Shown: positions 14,963 to 23,124, counted from the first letter of the stretch. The stretch is DNA of 34,445 nucleotides from an uncultured Verrucomicrobiales bacterium (GCA_937901085.1 CALCHQ010000026.1:1-34445); one strand, 5' to 3'. Notes: generated by a model from the letters alone, not told the origin. A program made the numbers and translations.

Positions 14963-15039
14963 TGCTTCAGGCGAGCGGCAGGAGAAGAACCCGAAACTCC
15001 AACCGCGGTTTTCTGGAAGGCGCAAGACAAATGTTGGAC

Positions 15040-15068
15040 TTGCGCGGGGACTCTCCGGGTGCTAGAAT
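15040..15068 (+). promoter_or_regulatory. mrp promoter, predicted leaderless
   Basis: A weak -35 TTGCGC (15040-15045), a 17-base spacer and a strong extended -10, TGCTAGAAT (15060-15068). The ATG at 15075 falls exactly 7 bases after the -10, at the expected start point. Confidence 0.6.
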
Positions 15069-15074
15069 GGGCGC

Positions 15075-16154
15075 ATGAGTGAAGCACAACTGACCCCCGA
15101 ACTGGTGCGCGCGGCGTTGACCACGGTCAAGTACCCCGGTTTCAGCCGCGATATTGTGGCCTTTGGCCTGGTGAAGAATATCCAGGTGAGCCCGGAGGGG
15201 AGCGTGGTGGTCGATTTGCAGGTGGAGAGCAAGAATTCCGATGTTCCCCGCTATATTTACGAACGCGTGATGAGTGTGCTTCAGGAGCTGCCTGGTGTCA
15301 CCGCGCATGATGTCCGCATGGAACACCATGCCCCGGAGCAAAAGAAGGCCGAGCGTGAGGCTGGCGACAACCCCGGCGACTGGAAGTCCAGCGTGCCGGG
15401 TGTGAAGCATGTGATTGCCGTGGCTTCCGGCAAGGGCGGGGTGGGCAAGAGTACCGTGTCTGCCAATCTGGCCGTGGCGCTTTCCCGCCTGGGGTACAAG
15501 GTCGGTCTGCTGGATCTGGATTTGTACGGCCCGTCCATGGGACTGATGTTCGGCACGCAGGAGCGTCCCGGATGCAGCGATAAGGAACAATTCCTGCCCG
15601 TGGAGGCTCACGGGGTGAAGTTGCTCTCCATGGCTCTGCTGGTGGATGGCGATACCCCGCTGGCTGTACGCGGGCCGCTGGCCACGCGCTATGTGCAGCA
15701 GTTCCTGCGCGATGTGGAGTGGGGCGGACTCGATTTCCTGATTCTGGATATGCCTCCCGGCACAGGGGATATTCAGCTGACTATTGTGCAGACTGTTGCG
15801 CTGGCCGGTGCGGTGATTGTGACCACGCCGCAGGAGGTGGCGCTCATCGATGCCCGCAAGGCCGTGGGCTTGTTCCAGCGCGTGGAGACCCCCATTCTGG
15901 GCATCATCGAGAACATGAGCTATTTCCATTGTCCCAGCGATAACCAGATTTACCATATCTTCGGCGAGGGCGGCGGCGAACGCGAGGCGGCTAAGCTGGG
16001 CGTGCCTCTGCTGGGCAAGCTGCCGCTGGATGCCCGCACGCGCGAGAGCGGCGATGCCGGTACGCCTGTGGCGCTGGAATCGCCGGAAACGAATCCTGTA
16101 TCGGCGGCGTTCCACGAGGTGGCGGCTAATCTGGCAGCAGTGCTGGGTGAGTAA
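15075..16154 (+). CDS. Mrp/ApbC-type P-loop ATPase (Fe-S carrier family)
   Basis: A 359-residue Mrp/ApbC/Nbp35-family protein. Residues 1-80 are a MIP18 (DUF59) domain. The ATPase begins with the deviant Walker A GKGGVGKST near 118-126, followed by D-L-D-L-Y-G-P-S and D-M-P-P-G-T-G-D. Family members hold and transfer a 4Fe-4S cluster through a C-terminal CxxC pair at the dimer interface. Here that site reads C-P-S-D (C286 present, second Cys replaced by Asp) before the normal I-F-G-x-G-G. Other Mrp proteins also vary here, so ATPase function is likely kept but cluster binding is uncertain. The next gene has its own promoter. Confidence 0.92.
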   Translation: MSEAQLTPELVRAALTTVKYPGFSRDIVAFGLVKNIQVSPEGSVVVDLQVESKNSDVPRYIYERVMSVLQELPGVTAHDVRMEHHAPEQKKAEREAGDNPGDWKSSVPGVKHVIAVASGKGGVGKSTVSANLAVALSRLGYKVGLLDLDLYGPSMGLMFGTQERPGCSDKEQFLPVEAHGVKLLSMALLVDGDTPLAVRGPLATRYVQQFLRDVEWGGLDFLILDMPPGTGDIQLTIVQTVALAGAVIVTTPQEVALIDARKAVGLFQRVETPILGIIENMSYFHCPSDNQIYHIFGEGGGEREAAKLGVPLLGKLPLDARTRESGDAGTPVALESPETNPVSAAFHEVAANLAAVLGE

Positions 16155-16181
16155 GGCTTGCAAAAACGCAACATCCAGGGT

Positions 16182-16210
16182 TTGACAGAGGCTCATTCGT
16201 ATGCTATGCT
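16182..16210 (+). promoter_or_regulatory. Promoter of the two small exported-protein genes
   Basis: A perfect -35 TTGACA (16182-16187), a 17-base spacer and an extended -10 TGCTATGCT (16202-16210). The leader to the ATG at 16236 would be about 19 bases and shows no Shine-Dalgarno sequence. Confidence 0.75.
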
Positions 16211-16235
16211 TCAGGCATACACAACCATTTCTGCT

Positions 16236-16619
16236 ATGCGTAAACTCTTTATATTGCTGACTGCCGCCGTGTGGGGCTTTTCACCTCTTGCTGCCGATGA
16301 TGCCCCGATGGCGGGGTTGGATCGCGCCTATACGGCTGAAATCAAGGCTTTGACGGAGGCTGAAACCATGCTGAAGACGGTGTCCGATGCCAAGACGGCC
16401 AAGCAGGTAAAGGTGAAGCTCATGCATAAGTTCTCCCTGCTGCGTCCACTGCTGCATGGCAACGATGCTCAGTTGGAGGCGCTGGCCCGCGCGCAGAACA
16501 AAGTGAGTGACATCATGTGGGAAATGATGAAACAGCCGTATTTTGAATCGGAGAACATGCAGGAACTCTGGACGGTGATGACGCATCATTTTGCCCGCCG
16601 TTCGGCCAACCGTAAGTGA
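16236..16619 (+). CDS. Small exported protein, unknown (127 aa)
   Basis: I do not recognise this protein. The start at 16236 opens a clear signal peptide (MRKLF, hydrophobic core, cleavage near P-L-A-A-D). An earlier in-frame ATG at 16158 lies upstream of the promoter's -35 box and is unlikely. The mature part is mostly helical and charged, rich in Ala/Lys/Met, with no cysteines. It stops one base before the next ATG, so the two genes form an operon. Confidence 0.7.
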   Translation: MRKLFILLTAAVWGFSPLAADDAPMAGLDRAYTAEIKALTEAETMLKTVSDAKTAKQVKVKLMHKFSLLRPLLHGNDAQLEALARAQNKVSDIMWEMMKQPYFESENMQELWTVMTHHFARRSANRK

Positions 16620-16620
16620 G

Positions 16621-17064
16621 ATGAAACCCGCTTTTCTGCTACTGCTCTGCCTTGTTTCCGGGGCTCAGGCCTCTCTGCTGGAGAGCCGCGACCCCGTTAC
16701 GCTGGATACAGCCGAAATGGCGCGTGCCTGGCAGGCGGTGAGCCAGGGTGTACCCCGCTCCGCTGCCGCTCAGGATTCCTGGCAGGCGGCCATGCTGGAG
16801 CAGGATGCTGAATTGTCCCGCATTTACCTGCTGCTCTGGCTGCAGGAACATAATCCCCTGGCACCTGTGGCGCAGCATGCCCATGCGTATGCGGAAGCCG
16901 TGGCCCTGCATCGCGCCGGGCTTGCTGGGCAGGCGCAGGCCTGCGCTGCGCTGGCGGCTGCCTACCGCGGCGGCTCTCTGGGCAGCCTGAGTCTGCCGCC
17001 CAGCGAAGAAAAAGCGCGCTGGGTTGAACAGCGCGCCCTCGTTGCAGAAAATCTGCCGCAGTAA
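16621..17064 (+). CDS. Small exported protein with a Sel1-like repeat (147 aa)
   Basis: MKPAF plus a hydrophobic run ending A-Q-A-S is a signal peptide, so the protein is probably periplasmic. Residues about 85-135 resemble a Sel1/TPR-like helical repeat (A-Q-A-C-A-A-L-A-A-A-Y-R-G-G, then E-E-K-A-R-W-V-E-Q-R-A). The upstream ORF ends one base before its start, so the pair is probably translated together. It converges with panB, with only 3 bases between the stops. No terminator is visible there. Function unknown. Confidence 0.7.
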   Translation: MKPAFLLLLCLVSGAQASLLESRDPVTLDTAEMARAWQAVSQGVPRSAAAQDSWQAAMLEQDAELSRIYLLLWLQEHNPLAPVAQHAHAYAEAVALHRAGLAGQAQACAALAAAYRGGSLGSLSLPPSEEKARWVEQRALVAENLPQ

Positions 17065-17067
17065 CAC

Positions 17068-17841
17068 TCAGTTCTGCGGGGGCTGCAGTTCGTTTTTCCA
17101 CTCAGTCACGCCGCGGATAATGTCGGCTGCTATGTTGGCCTTGGGCTGCACAAAGCTGGGAATGAACCAGGGGAATCCGCCCACCAGGTCGTGGAATACG
17201 CTGACTTCGCCGTGGCAGGTGCCGTGGCCGGAACCGATGCCGATGGTCGGAATGGGGCTGGCTGCGGTGAGCTGGGCGGCCACGCTGTGGCGCGTGCATT
17301 CGATAACGACGCTGAATGAACCGGCGCGTACCACGGCTTCCAAATCTGCCATGAGCAGGGCAGCCTCGGCATCGGTCTTGCCCTTCATCTTGTAACCGCC
17401 CTCTTCCTTGACTTTCTGGGGCAGCAGGCCGATGTGCGCCTGTACCGGAATGCCAGCCTGCACAATGGCGCGGATTTCCGCTTCCTTGGCTGCGCCGCCT
17501 TCCAGTTTCACGGCATCCACCCCGGTTTCCATGAGCTTACGGGCATTTTCGACGGCCTGTTCCGGGGTGTCGAAGGTATGGATGGGCATGTCCAGAACCA
17601 CCAGCGCATTCTTAGCCGCGCGCGCCACGCATTCGCCGTGGTGCAGCATGTGCGCCAGGGTTACATGGGTGGTGTCCGGGTAACCCAGCATGGTCATGCC
17701 CAGGGAATCGCCCACCAGAATCATATCAATGCCGGCTTCATCCAGCATGCGGGCGGTGGGGTAATCGTAGGCGGTGAGCTGGGAGATGGCTGTTTTGCCC
17801 ATCTTTGCCTGAATGGCGGCAATTTTTTCACTCGTGGTCAT
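17068..17841 (-). CDS. panB: 3-methyl-2-oxobutanoate hydroxymethyltransferase
   Basis: Ketopantoate hydroxymethyltransferase: it moves a one-carbon unit from methylene-tetrahydrofolate to 2-oxoisovalerate in pantothenate/CoA synthesis, in the cytoplasm. Its 257 residues match the family length. Conserved blocks include T-A-Y-D-Y-P near 21, V-G-D-S-L-G near 42 (metal Asp), D-M-P near 82 (metal Asp), V-K-L-E-G-G near 112 (metal Glu), H-I-G-L-L-P-Q near 135 and I-G-I-G-S-G near 195. It is the last gene of the dapA-dapB-folK-panB operon, 10 bases after folK. PanB and FolK both touch folate metabolism, which may explain their pairing. The call is firm. Confidence 0.96.
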   Translation of the reverse strand: MTTSEKIAAIQAKMGKTAISQLTAYDYPTARMLDEAGIDMILVGDSLGMTMLGYPDTTHVTLAHMLHHGECVARAAKNALVVLDMPIHTFDTPEQAVENARKLMETGVDAVKLEGGAAKEAEIRAIVQAGIPVQAHIGLLPQKVKEEGGYKMKGKTDAEAALLMADLEAVVRAGSFSVVIECTRHSVAAQLTAASPIPTIGIGSGHGTCHGEVSVFHDLVGGFPWFIPSFVQPKANIAADIIRGVTEWKNELQPPQN

Positions 17842-17851
17842 GGGAGAAATA

Positions 17852-18358
17852 TCAAAGCGGGTAGGGTGTTACGGCCGGCCCGGCTGGCAGGGCGGCAATC
17901 AGTTGGGCAGCGGTCTGGGTCTGCCCCGGCAGAATGAGCAGCGGGTCGAGATCGCACAGCGGGCGCAAAACAAATTCCCGTTCGTGCGCCCGGGGGTGGG
18001 GCAGGGTGAGGGTATCGGTCTGGCAGGTTTCGCTACCGCAGCAGATGAGGTCGATGTCGCAGGTGCGGGCTTCGCCGTATTCGCCGCTGCGGGTGCGCCC
18101 CAGCTCAGCTTCAATACGCAGGCAAAGCTGCAGTATTTCCTCTGCGGGCATGCTGGTCTCCACCTCCACGCAGGCGTTCAGATAACAGGGCGAGCCTTCC
18201 GGGCATCCCACCGGCTCGGTTTCGTACACCTGGGAAAGCCGCAGCCCGCCGAAGACATCGGCCAGGTAATCGCAGGCGGATTCGAGCAGCGCCAGCCTGT
18301 CCCCCAGGTTGGAACCCAGGGAAAAGACACAGCGGCGCATGGTTGCAGCGGCAGCCAT
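17852..18358 (-). CDS. folK: 2-amino-4-hydroxy-6-hydroxymethyldihydropteridine pyrophosphokinase
   Basis: HPPK transfers pyrophosphate from ATP to hydroxymethyl-dihydropterin in folate synthesis. From the start at 18358 (5 bases after the dapB stop) the protein has 168 residues, close to the usual 160. An alternative start is the ATG at 18340; frames further upstream lie inside dapB. Motifs include L-G-S-N-L-G-D-R near 11, Y-E-T-E-P-V-G near 47 and C-D-I-D-L-I near 104, holding the magnesium-binding Asp pair. The usual G-P-R before D-I-D is altered to E-A-R-T-C here, a mild change. It is the third gene of the operon. Confidence 0.92.
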   Translation of the reverse strand: MAAAATMRRCVFSLGSNLGDRLALLESACDYLADVFGGLRLSQVYETEPVGCPEGSPCYLNACVEVETSMPAEEILQLCLRIEAELGRTRSGEYGEARTCDIDLICCGSETCQTDTLTLPHPRAHEREFVLRPLCDLDPLLILPGQTQTAAQLIAALPAGPAVTPYPL

Positions 18359-18363
18359 GGGGA

Positions 18364-19098
18364 TTAGTTGGTGAAACCGAGCACGTCCTGCATGTTGTAA
18401 AGCCCGGCGGGCTTGTCTGCCAGCCAGAGGGCCGCGCGCACGGCGCCACCGGCAAAGGTCATGCGGCTGGAGGCCTTGTGCGTCAGCTCCACTCGCTCGC
18501 CATCGGTGGCATACATGACGGTGTGGTCGCCCACCACATCGCCACCGCGCATGGAGTGCATACCGATCTGGCGCTGGGGGCGGGCACCCACGAGCCCTTC
18601 GCGGCCGTGCATCACGTCCTTGTTGTAATCCATGCCGGTTTCCTCGCACACCACCTCGGCCAGGGAGCGGGCGGTGCCGCTGGGGGCATCGAGCTTGTGG
18701 TGGTGGTGCATCTCAATGATTTCGATATCGTAATCCTTGAGAATCTGGGTGGCTTTGCGGGTGAGCCAGAAAAGGGTGTTCACACCCACGGAGTAGTTGG
18801 AGGCGAATACGATGGGAATTTGCTTGGCGGCTTCGGCAATGGCGGCGCGTTCCTCATCGGTGTGGCCGGTGGTGCCGATGACGAGGGGCTTGCCCTGGGC
18901 TACGGCGGTGGCCAGCAGTTCCGGGGTGAAACCGTGGAAGGAGAAGTCGATGGTACAGTCGGCGGCGCTCATGGCGGCAGCAATGTCCTGCCCCACATCG
19001 TGGGTGGCGGCCATTTCGGTGGCTTCATTCAGCTCCACGGCCTGCTTCACCGTCTGGCCCATGCGGCCGGAAATGCCGGTAACGAGAATCTTCATCAT
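18364..19098 (-). CDS. dapB: 4-hydroxy-tetrahydrodipicolinate reductase
   Basis: DapB reduces the DapA product with NAD(P)H in the diaminopimelate/lysine pathway, needed for peptidoglycan. The start is the ATG at 19098 or 19095 (MMKILV); frames before this lie in dapA. It has 244 residues. Motifs include the Rossmann G-I-S-G-R-M-G near 8-14, D-F-S near 65, G-T-T-G-H near 90, the substrate loop E-M-H-H-H-H-K-L-D-A-P-S-G-T-A near 145-160 with the catalytic Lys, and S-N-Y-S-V-G-V-N near 115. It starts 7 bases after the dapA stop, so it is co-transcribed with its pathway partner. Confidence 0.96.
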   Translation of the reverse strand: MMKILVTGISGRMGQTVKQAVELNEATEMAATHDVGQDIAAAMSAADCTIDFSFHGFTPELLATAVAQGKPLVIGTTGHTDEERAAIAEAAKQIPIVFASNYSVGVNTLFWLTRKATQILKDYDIEIIEMHHHHKLDAPSGTARSLAEVVCEETGMDYNKDVMHGREGLVGARPQRQIGMHSMRGGDVVGDHTVMYATDGERVELTHKASSRMTFAGGAVRAALWLADKPAGLYNMQDVLGFTN

Positions 19099-19105
19099 GG
19101 CAGTA

Positions 19106-19987
19106 TTACAGCAGGTTAAAGCTCTTGAGCAGGTCGGCCAGCTTGCTTCGCTTCTCCTCGGCCAGCGGTACGAGCGGCAGGCGGATTTCCCAGCCGATTT
19201 CGCCACGCAGTGCCAGGGCGGCCTTGGCGGGCACCGGGTTCACATCCAGGGACATGAGGCCCTTCATGAGCGGGTAGTACTTCTTCTGCAGTTCCAGGGC
19301 TTTCTTGCCATCGCCACTCATGGCGGCATCCACGAGAGACTTCATCTCTGCCGGGGCAATGTTGGAGGTCACGGATACCAGACCCACAGCGCCGCAGGAG
19401 ATGAAGGGGACGGTCAGGCCATCATCGCCGCTCAGTACGGCAAAATCTGCGGGCAGAGCCTGCACCAGCTGGTTCACGCGCTCTACGCTGCCACCGGCTT
19501 CCTTGATAGCCACGATGGTGGGGCAATCTGCAGCCAGGCGGGCCACGGTATCCACGGCAATCTCAATGCCGCTGCGGCCGGGGATGCTGTACAGCATGAT
19601 GGGCAGGTCGGTAGCCTCGGCAATGGCCTTGAAATGCTGGTACACGCCCTCCTGGTTGGGCTTGTTGTAGTAGGGGCAGACCTGCAGGGTGCCATCGGCG
19701 CCCATGGCGGCGGCAGCCTTGGTCAGTTCGATGGCTTCGGCGGTGCAGTTGGCGCCGGTGCCGGCAATCACCTGGCAGCGGCCGGCCACGAATTCCACAC
19801 ACTTGCGGATGATTTCGAGGTGCTCCTCGGTGCTCACGGTCGGGGATTCGCCGGTCGTGCCCATGGGCACAATGCCGTCTACGCCGCCGGCAATCTGGGC
19901 TTCAATCAATGCCTTGTAGGCATCATAATCCACCACTCCGTTCTTGAAAGGGGTAACAATTGCAGTATAAAGTCCCTGGTATTTCAT
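19106..19987 (-). CDS. dapA: 4-hydroxy-tetrahydrodipicolinate synthase
   Basis: DapA condenses pyruvate with aspartate semialdehyde, the first committed step to diaminopimelate and lysine. Its 293 residues are the normal length for this TIM-barrel enzyme. It has the G-T-T-G-E-S motif near 43-48, the P-Y-Y-N-K-P motif near 130, Y-S-I-P-G-R near 133-140 and A-I-K-E-A near 161-165 with the Schiff-base lysine. It is first in the dapA-dapB-folK-panB operon and has a good promoter upstream. No Shine-Dalgarno sequence is visible. Confidence 0.97.
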   Translation of the reverse strand: MKYQGLYTAIVTPFKNGVVDYDAYKALIEAQIAGGVDGIVPMGTTGESPTVSTEEHLEIIRKCVEFVAGRCQVIAGTGANCTAEAIELTKAAAAMGADGTLQVCPYYNKPNQEGVYQHFKAIAEATDLPIMLYSIPGRSGIEIAVDTVARLAADCPTIVAIKEAGGSVERVNQLVQALPADFAVLSGDDGLTVPFISCGAVGLVSVTSNIAPAEMKSLVDAAMSGDGKKALELQKKYYPLMKGLMSLDVNPVPAKAALALRGEIGWEIRLPLVPLAEEKRSKLADLLKSFNLL

Positions 19988-20011
19988 GATTCGGGAAAGT
20001 TTTACGCGGAT

Positions 20012-20039
20012 ATTATACCGCTTAAAATCTAAAAGTCAC
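20012..20039 (-). promoter_or_regulatory. Promoter of the dapA-dapB-folK-panB operon
   Basis: The minus strand shows GTGACT (20039-20034), a 16-base spacer and a consensus -10 TATAAT (20017-20012). The leader to the ATG at 19987 would be about 18 bases. Confidence 0.7.
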
Positions 20040-20126
20040 GCCTTTTTTGTCTGGCGTATCAGCTTTCGCATTTGATGCACAAATGCCTCTGATAGAAACA
20101 GAGACTGATGGCGAGTGTAAGCCGCA

Positions 20127-20164
20127 GAAAAAAAAGAAAGCCTCCGCAGCGGTGCTGCGGAGGC
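20127..20164 (-). terminator. Terminator of the phosphohexomutase gene
   Basis: A perfect 11-bp GC-rich stem (20140-20150 with 20154-20164) and a 3-base loop. On the minus strand a T-rich tract follows (20139-20127). It begins 15 bases after the gene's stop. Confidence 0.9.
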
Positions 20165-20178
20165 CTGAAAAACGAACC

Positions 20179-22122
20179 TTATGCCATGCGGGCGTAGGCG
20201 TCGGCCTCGACGGCGGCCCAGAGGGAATTGATGCGGCACTCCACCTCTGCCTTGGCGGCGGTGAGTTCTGCACCGGCGGCGCCGTGGGCAAAGAGGTAGT
20301 ACTTGATCTTGGGCTCGGTGCCGCTGGGGCGCACGGCGAAGCTGCGGCCATCCACCAGGTCGATGAAGAGCATCTTTTCGGCGGGGATGGGGTCGCCTTC
20401 GGCATCGACCATGGTGCCGGCGGAGAAATCGCGCAGGCCGGCCACAGCGGTGCCGTCCATTTCGGTGGGCGGGTTCTCGATGTAGCTCTTGGTGAGGGCG
20501 GCAATCTTGGCGGCACCATCGGCGCCTTCCATCACGATGCTCTTGCCGAGTTCCTTGTAGAAACCGAGTTCGGAGTAGATGTTGTTGAGGCACTCCAGCA
20601 GGCCGATGCCCCTGGAGGCGAGGTAGGCGTTCATCTCAGCGAGGCAGAGGGCGGCGGCGTTGGCATCCTTGTCGCGCACGAAGTCCTGGGCGAGGTAGCC
20701 GTAGCTTTCCTCACCGCCGAAGATGAAGAACTTGCTGTACTCCAGACGGAGGGCGCGGGTTTCGGCCTCGGTCATGGAGCGGTAACCCTGGCGCAGTTCG
20801 GCGGGGATGGCCTGCTCATACTTGCCGAGCTTGGCGGCAATGTATTTGAAGCCGGTGAGCACGTTGACCGTGGCAATGCCGAAGGAGGCGGCGATGGCAT
20901 CCTGCAGCGGGCTGGTCACGAAGGTCTTGACCATGACGGCGTGGTCGATGTTCTCCGGGGTGATGATACCCAGCTCGATGGCGCTCATGCAGCGGTACCA
21001 GGCCAGCAGGGAGCCAATCTGGTTGCCGGTGAGGAGCTGCATCTTGCCGGTGGCGGTGTCGCGCACGGCGATGCCCATGCGGTCGCTGTCGGGGTCGGTG
21101 GCGATGACGAGGTCAGCCTGCTCGGCATCTGCCTGGGCAATGGCCATATCGAGAGCCGGTGCATTTTCCGGGTTCGGGCTGGCCACGGTGGGGAAGCGGC
21201 CATCGAGGGAGTCCTGCTCGGCCACGGTGCTGACGTTGCAGCCAATCTGCTTGAGGATGGGGACGATGCAGCGGCCGCCGGTGCCGTGCAGGTTGGTGTA
21301 GACCACCTTGGCAGAGGCTTTGGCGAATACATCCGGGCGCAGGATGATGCCTTTGAGCTTTTCAATGTAGATGGCATCGAACTCCGGACCGAGGATGCGG
21401 AGGCTGCCCTGCTGGTCGGCGGGCAGGGCTTCATAGGTGTCGCTGGTGAGGGCGTTCACCTCGGCAATGACGGCTTTATCGTGCGGGGCGATGAGCTGGG
21501 CGCCGTCGTTGAAGTAGGCCTTGAATCCGTTGTCGTGAGCCGGGTTGTGGGAGGCGGTAAGCACCACGCCGGTGTCGGCATTCAGCTCGCGGATGGCGAA
21601 GGAAACTTCCGGGGTGGAGCAGGGGCCGTCGAACAGGGCGCAGTCGCAGCCCAGGTCGGTGGCAATCTTAGCGCAGTACTCGGCAAAGTCGCGGGAGAAG
21701 TGGCGGGTGTCATGCCCCACAACGATGAGGGGCTTGCGGCCGGTGCCTTCAGCTTCCACGAAGCGGCGCACATAGGTGATGAGGCCGCGCATGGCGCGCC
21801 CCACGTTGAAGTAGTTCATGCTGGCGGTGCCCACGCAGGGGAATTCCGGGCGTCCGTTCACGCCGCCCTGTCCTTGCTCGGCGATGGTCACGACGGTGCC
21901 GATGGTGCGGCCGCGCAGACCACCCGTGCCGAAGGCCAGCGTCTTGTAGAATCGGTTGTTGAGTTCGGCCCATTCGCCGGCCTCTACCAGTTGTTCAATG
22001 GCGGCGGGTACCACCGGGTCCTGCGTGCCGCCGGTGAGCAGCGCGATGTTTTCCAGAGAGGATTCCAGCAGCTTGCCCTCGGCAACTGCCTGCTTCAGTG
22101 CATCAAGAATCGTAGCATTCAT
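20179..22122 (-). CDS. Phospho-sugar mutase (phosphoglucomutase/phosphomannomutase family)
   Basis: A 647-residue alpha-D-phosphohexomutase that interconverts hexose 1- and 6-phosphates. It has all four family sites: the phosphoserine loop T-A-S-H-N-P near 200, the metal loop D-P-D-S-D-R near 353, the sugar-binding G-E-E-S-Y-G near 480 and the phosphate-binding R-P-S-G-T-E-P-K near 610. Its length, and the G-T-G-G-L-R-G segment near 70, fit the long PgcA/PGM2-like type rather than the 450-residue GlmM type. The ATG at 22122 is chosen because the earlier in-frame ATG at 22134 overlaps the -10 box. It has its own promoter and terminator, so it is monocistronic. Confidence 0.94.
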   Translation of the reverse strand: MNATILDALKQAVAEGKLLESSLENIALLTGGTQDPVVPAAIEQLVEAGEWAELNNRFYKTLAFGTGGLRGRTIGTVVTIAEQGQGGVNGRPEFPCVGTASMNYFNVGRAMRGLITYVRRFVEAEGTGRKPLIVVGHDTRHFSRDFAEYCAKIATDLGCDCALFDGPCSTPEVSFAIRELNADTGVVLTASHNPAHDNGFKAYFNDGAQLIAPHDKAVIAEVNALTSDTYEALPADQQGSLRILGPEFDAIYIEKLKGIILRPDVFAKASAKVVYTNLHGTGGRCIVPILKQIGCNVSTVAEQDSLDGRFPTVASPNPENAPALDMAIAQADAEQADLVIATDPDSDRMGIAVRDTATGKMQLLTGNQIGSLLAWYRCMSAIELGIITPENIDHAVMVKTFVTSPLQDAIAASFGIATVNVLTGFKYIAAKLGKYEQAIPAELRQGYRSMTEAETRALRLEYSKFFIFGGEESYGYLAQDFVRDKDANAAALCLAEMNAYLASRGIGLLECLNNIYSELGFYKELGKSIVMEGADGAAKIAALTKSYIENPPTEMDGTAVAGLRDFSAGTMVDAEGDPIPAEKMLFIDLVDGRSFAVRPSGTEPKIKYYLFAHGAAGAELTAAKAEVECRINSLWAAVEADAYARMA

Positions 22123-22132
22123 ACCTGCGCGC

Positions 22133-22161
22133 ATTATAGCGCGCGCCTATCCGCTTGGCAA
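22133..22161 (-). promoter_or_regulatory. Phosphohexomutase promoter, nearly leaderless
   Basis: The minus strand shows TTGCCA (22161-22156), a 17-base spacer and a consensus TATAAT (22138-22133). The ATG at 22122 is 10 bases beyond the -10, leaving a leader of about 4 bases. Confidence 0.75.
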
Positions 22162-22175
22162 GTCCTCACTGCGTA

Positions 22176-23054
22176 TTATTCCAAGCCTAATCCGCGCCGC
22201 ATTATATTTGTGTCGGGGAGCTTTCTAAACCATTGTTTGAATGCGTATGCTCCCTGATTGAGTAACATGGTTTCACCTGTAGCGCTGATGCACTTTTTTT
22301 GTTTTGCTTCCAGAGATAGATTGGTTTGATGGGTCACTATGTCATAGACCATTTGACCGGCGTGCAGCCAATCCGTAGATATGGGGGAAGGATCTTCTTT
22401 TCGAAGCCCCAGACTAGTGGCGTTTACGATTAAATCCGCCTGAGCTACTGCACTTTGGAGTTCGGGTGAGTCAAAGTATAAATAGGTGAGAGGCTTTGAG
22501 GTGTGAGCCTTTAATTTGTTAACTAAACGCTTGAGTTGAGGTTTCGGGCGGTTAACTAAGGTGAGAGATGGACATTTTTCTATAACGCATTGGCATGCTA
22601 GGGCTCTTCCTGCCCCCCCACACGCTCCTAAAATCAGAACTTTTAAGTTTCGCAGAGGCTTTCCACTGAACTCCTGAATGGCTTTAGAGAATCCTTTCCC
22701 ATCGGTATTAAAGCCATGCCAGCCATCTTTTTTTAGTACGAGAGTGTTGACTGAACCACTGAGTTCAGAGAGTTTATCACGTTTTACTGCAATGGAATAT
22801 GCTTTGCGCTTATAGGGTACAGTGACATTTACCCCAATGAAATGATGCTTTTTAAGTTGCTCCAGAAGATTATGAAATGAAGCTGTTTTAAGACCGGCCT
22901 GTAGACGTACATACTTCACTTTTTTCTTTTCAGCATCCAGCGCGGGTTGCTGCATCTGCGGCGATTTGGAATGCGCAATCGGGTTGCCGATGACGCCTAA
23001 TCGGGCATCTGCGGGGAGCTTTTTGAGTTGTCTTATTGTGTAAACTGTGAGCAT
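22176..23054 (-). CDS. aroE: Shikimate dehydrogenase
   Basis: AroE reduces 3-dehydroshikimate with NADPH in aromatic amino acid synthesis. Its 292 residues are slightly longer than usual. Landmarks are G-V-I-G-N-P-I-A-H-S-K-S-P near 20-32 (shikimate site), V-N-V-T-V-P-Y-K near 75-82 with the catalytic Lys, N-T-D-G near 115 with the catalytic Asp, the NADP loop G-A-C-G-G-A-G-R-A near 143, N-A-T-S-L-G near 211 and Q-G-A-Y-A-F near 268. The gene is visibly richer in A+T than its neighbours. A terminator-like hairpin ends just before its ATG, so it may have its own weak start signal or depend on read-through from yajC. Confidence 0.93.
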   Translation of the reverse strand: MLTVYTIRQLKKLPADARLGVIGNPIAHSKSPQMQQPALDAEKKKVKYVRLQAGLKTASFHNLLEQLKKHHFIGVNVTVPYKRKAYSIAVKRDKLSELSGSVNTLVLKKDGWHGFNTDGKGFSKAIQEFSGKPLRNLKVLILGACGGAGRALACQCVIEKCPSLTLVNRPKPQLKRLVNKLKAHTSKPLTYLYFDSPELQSAVAQADLIVNATSLGLRKEDPSPISTDWLHAGQMVYDIVTHQTNLSLEAKQKKCISATGETMLLNQGAYAFKQWFRKLPDTNIMRRGLGLE

Positions 23055-23059
23055 GGTGG

Positions 23060-23106
23060 AAAAAGATTAACGCAAAATGAAGCGGGGACTCAATTTGCGT
23101 TAATCT
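23060..23106 (-). terminator. Terminator-like hairpin between yajC and aroE
   Basis: A perfect 13-bp inverted repeat, AGATTAACGCAAA (23064-23076) with its complement at 23094-23106 and a 17-base loop. On the minus strand it runs into TTTTT. The T-run ends 5 bases before the aroE ATG. It could end the trmB-tgt-yajC transcript, act as an attenuator, or be an operator. Confidence 0.7.
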
Positions 23107-23124
23107 GCTGGGAAAACAGGAGAA

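Noticed and set aside
22120..22134. Earlier ATG at 22134 for the phosphohexomutase
   Set aside because: It overlaps the TATAAT box, so it would lie upstream of the transcript.
20047..22257. Long plus-strand frame of 736 codons opposite the phosphohexomutase
   Set aside because: The opposite strand has every motif of a known enzyme plus promoter and terminator. The Gly/Ala-rich plus frame has no domain and reflects GC-rich codon structure.
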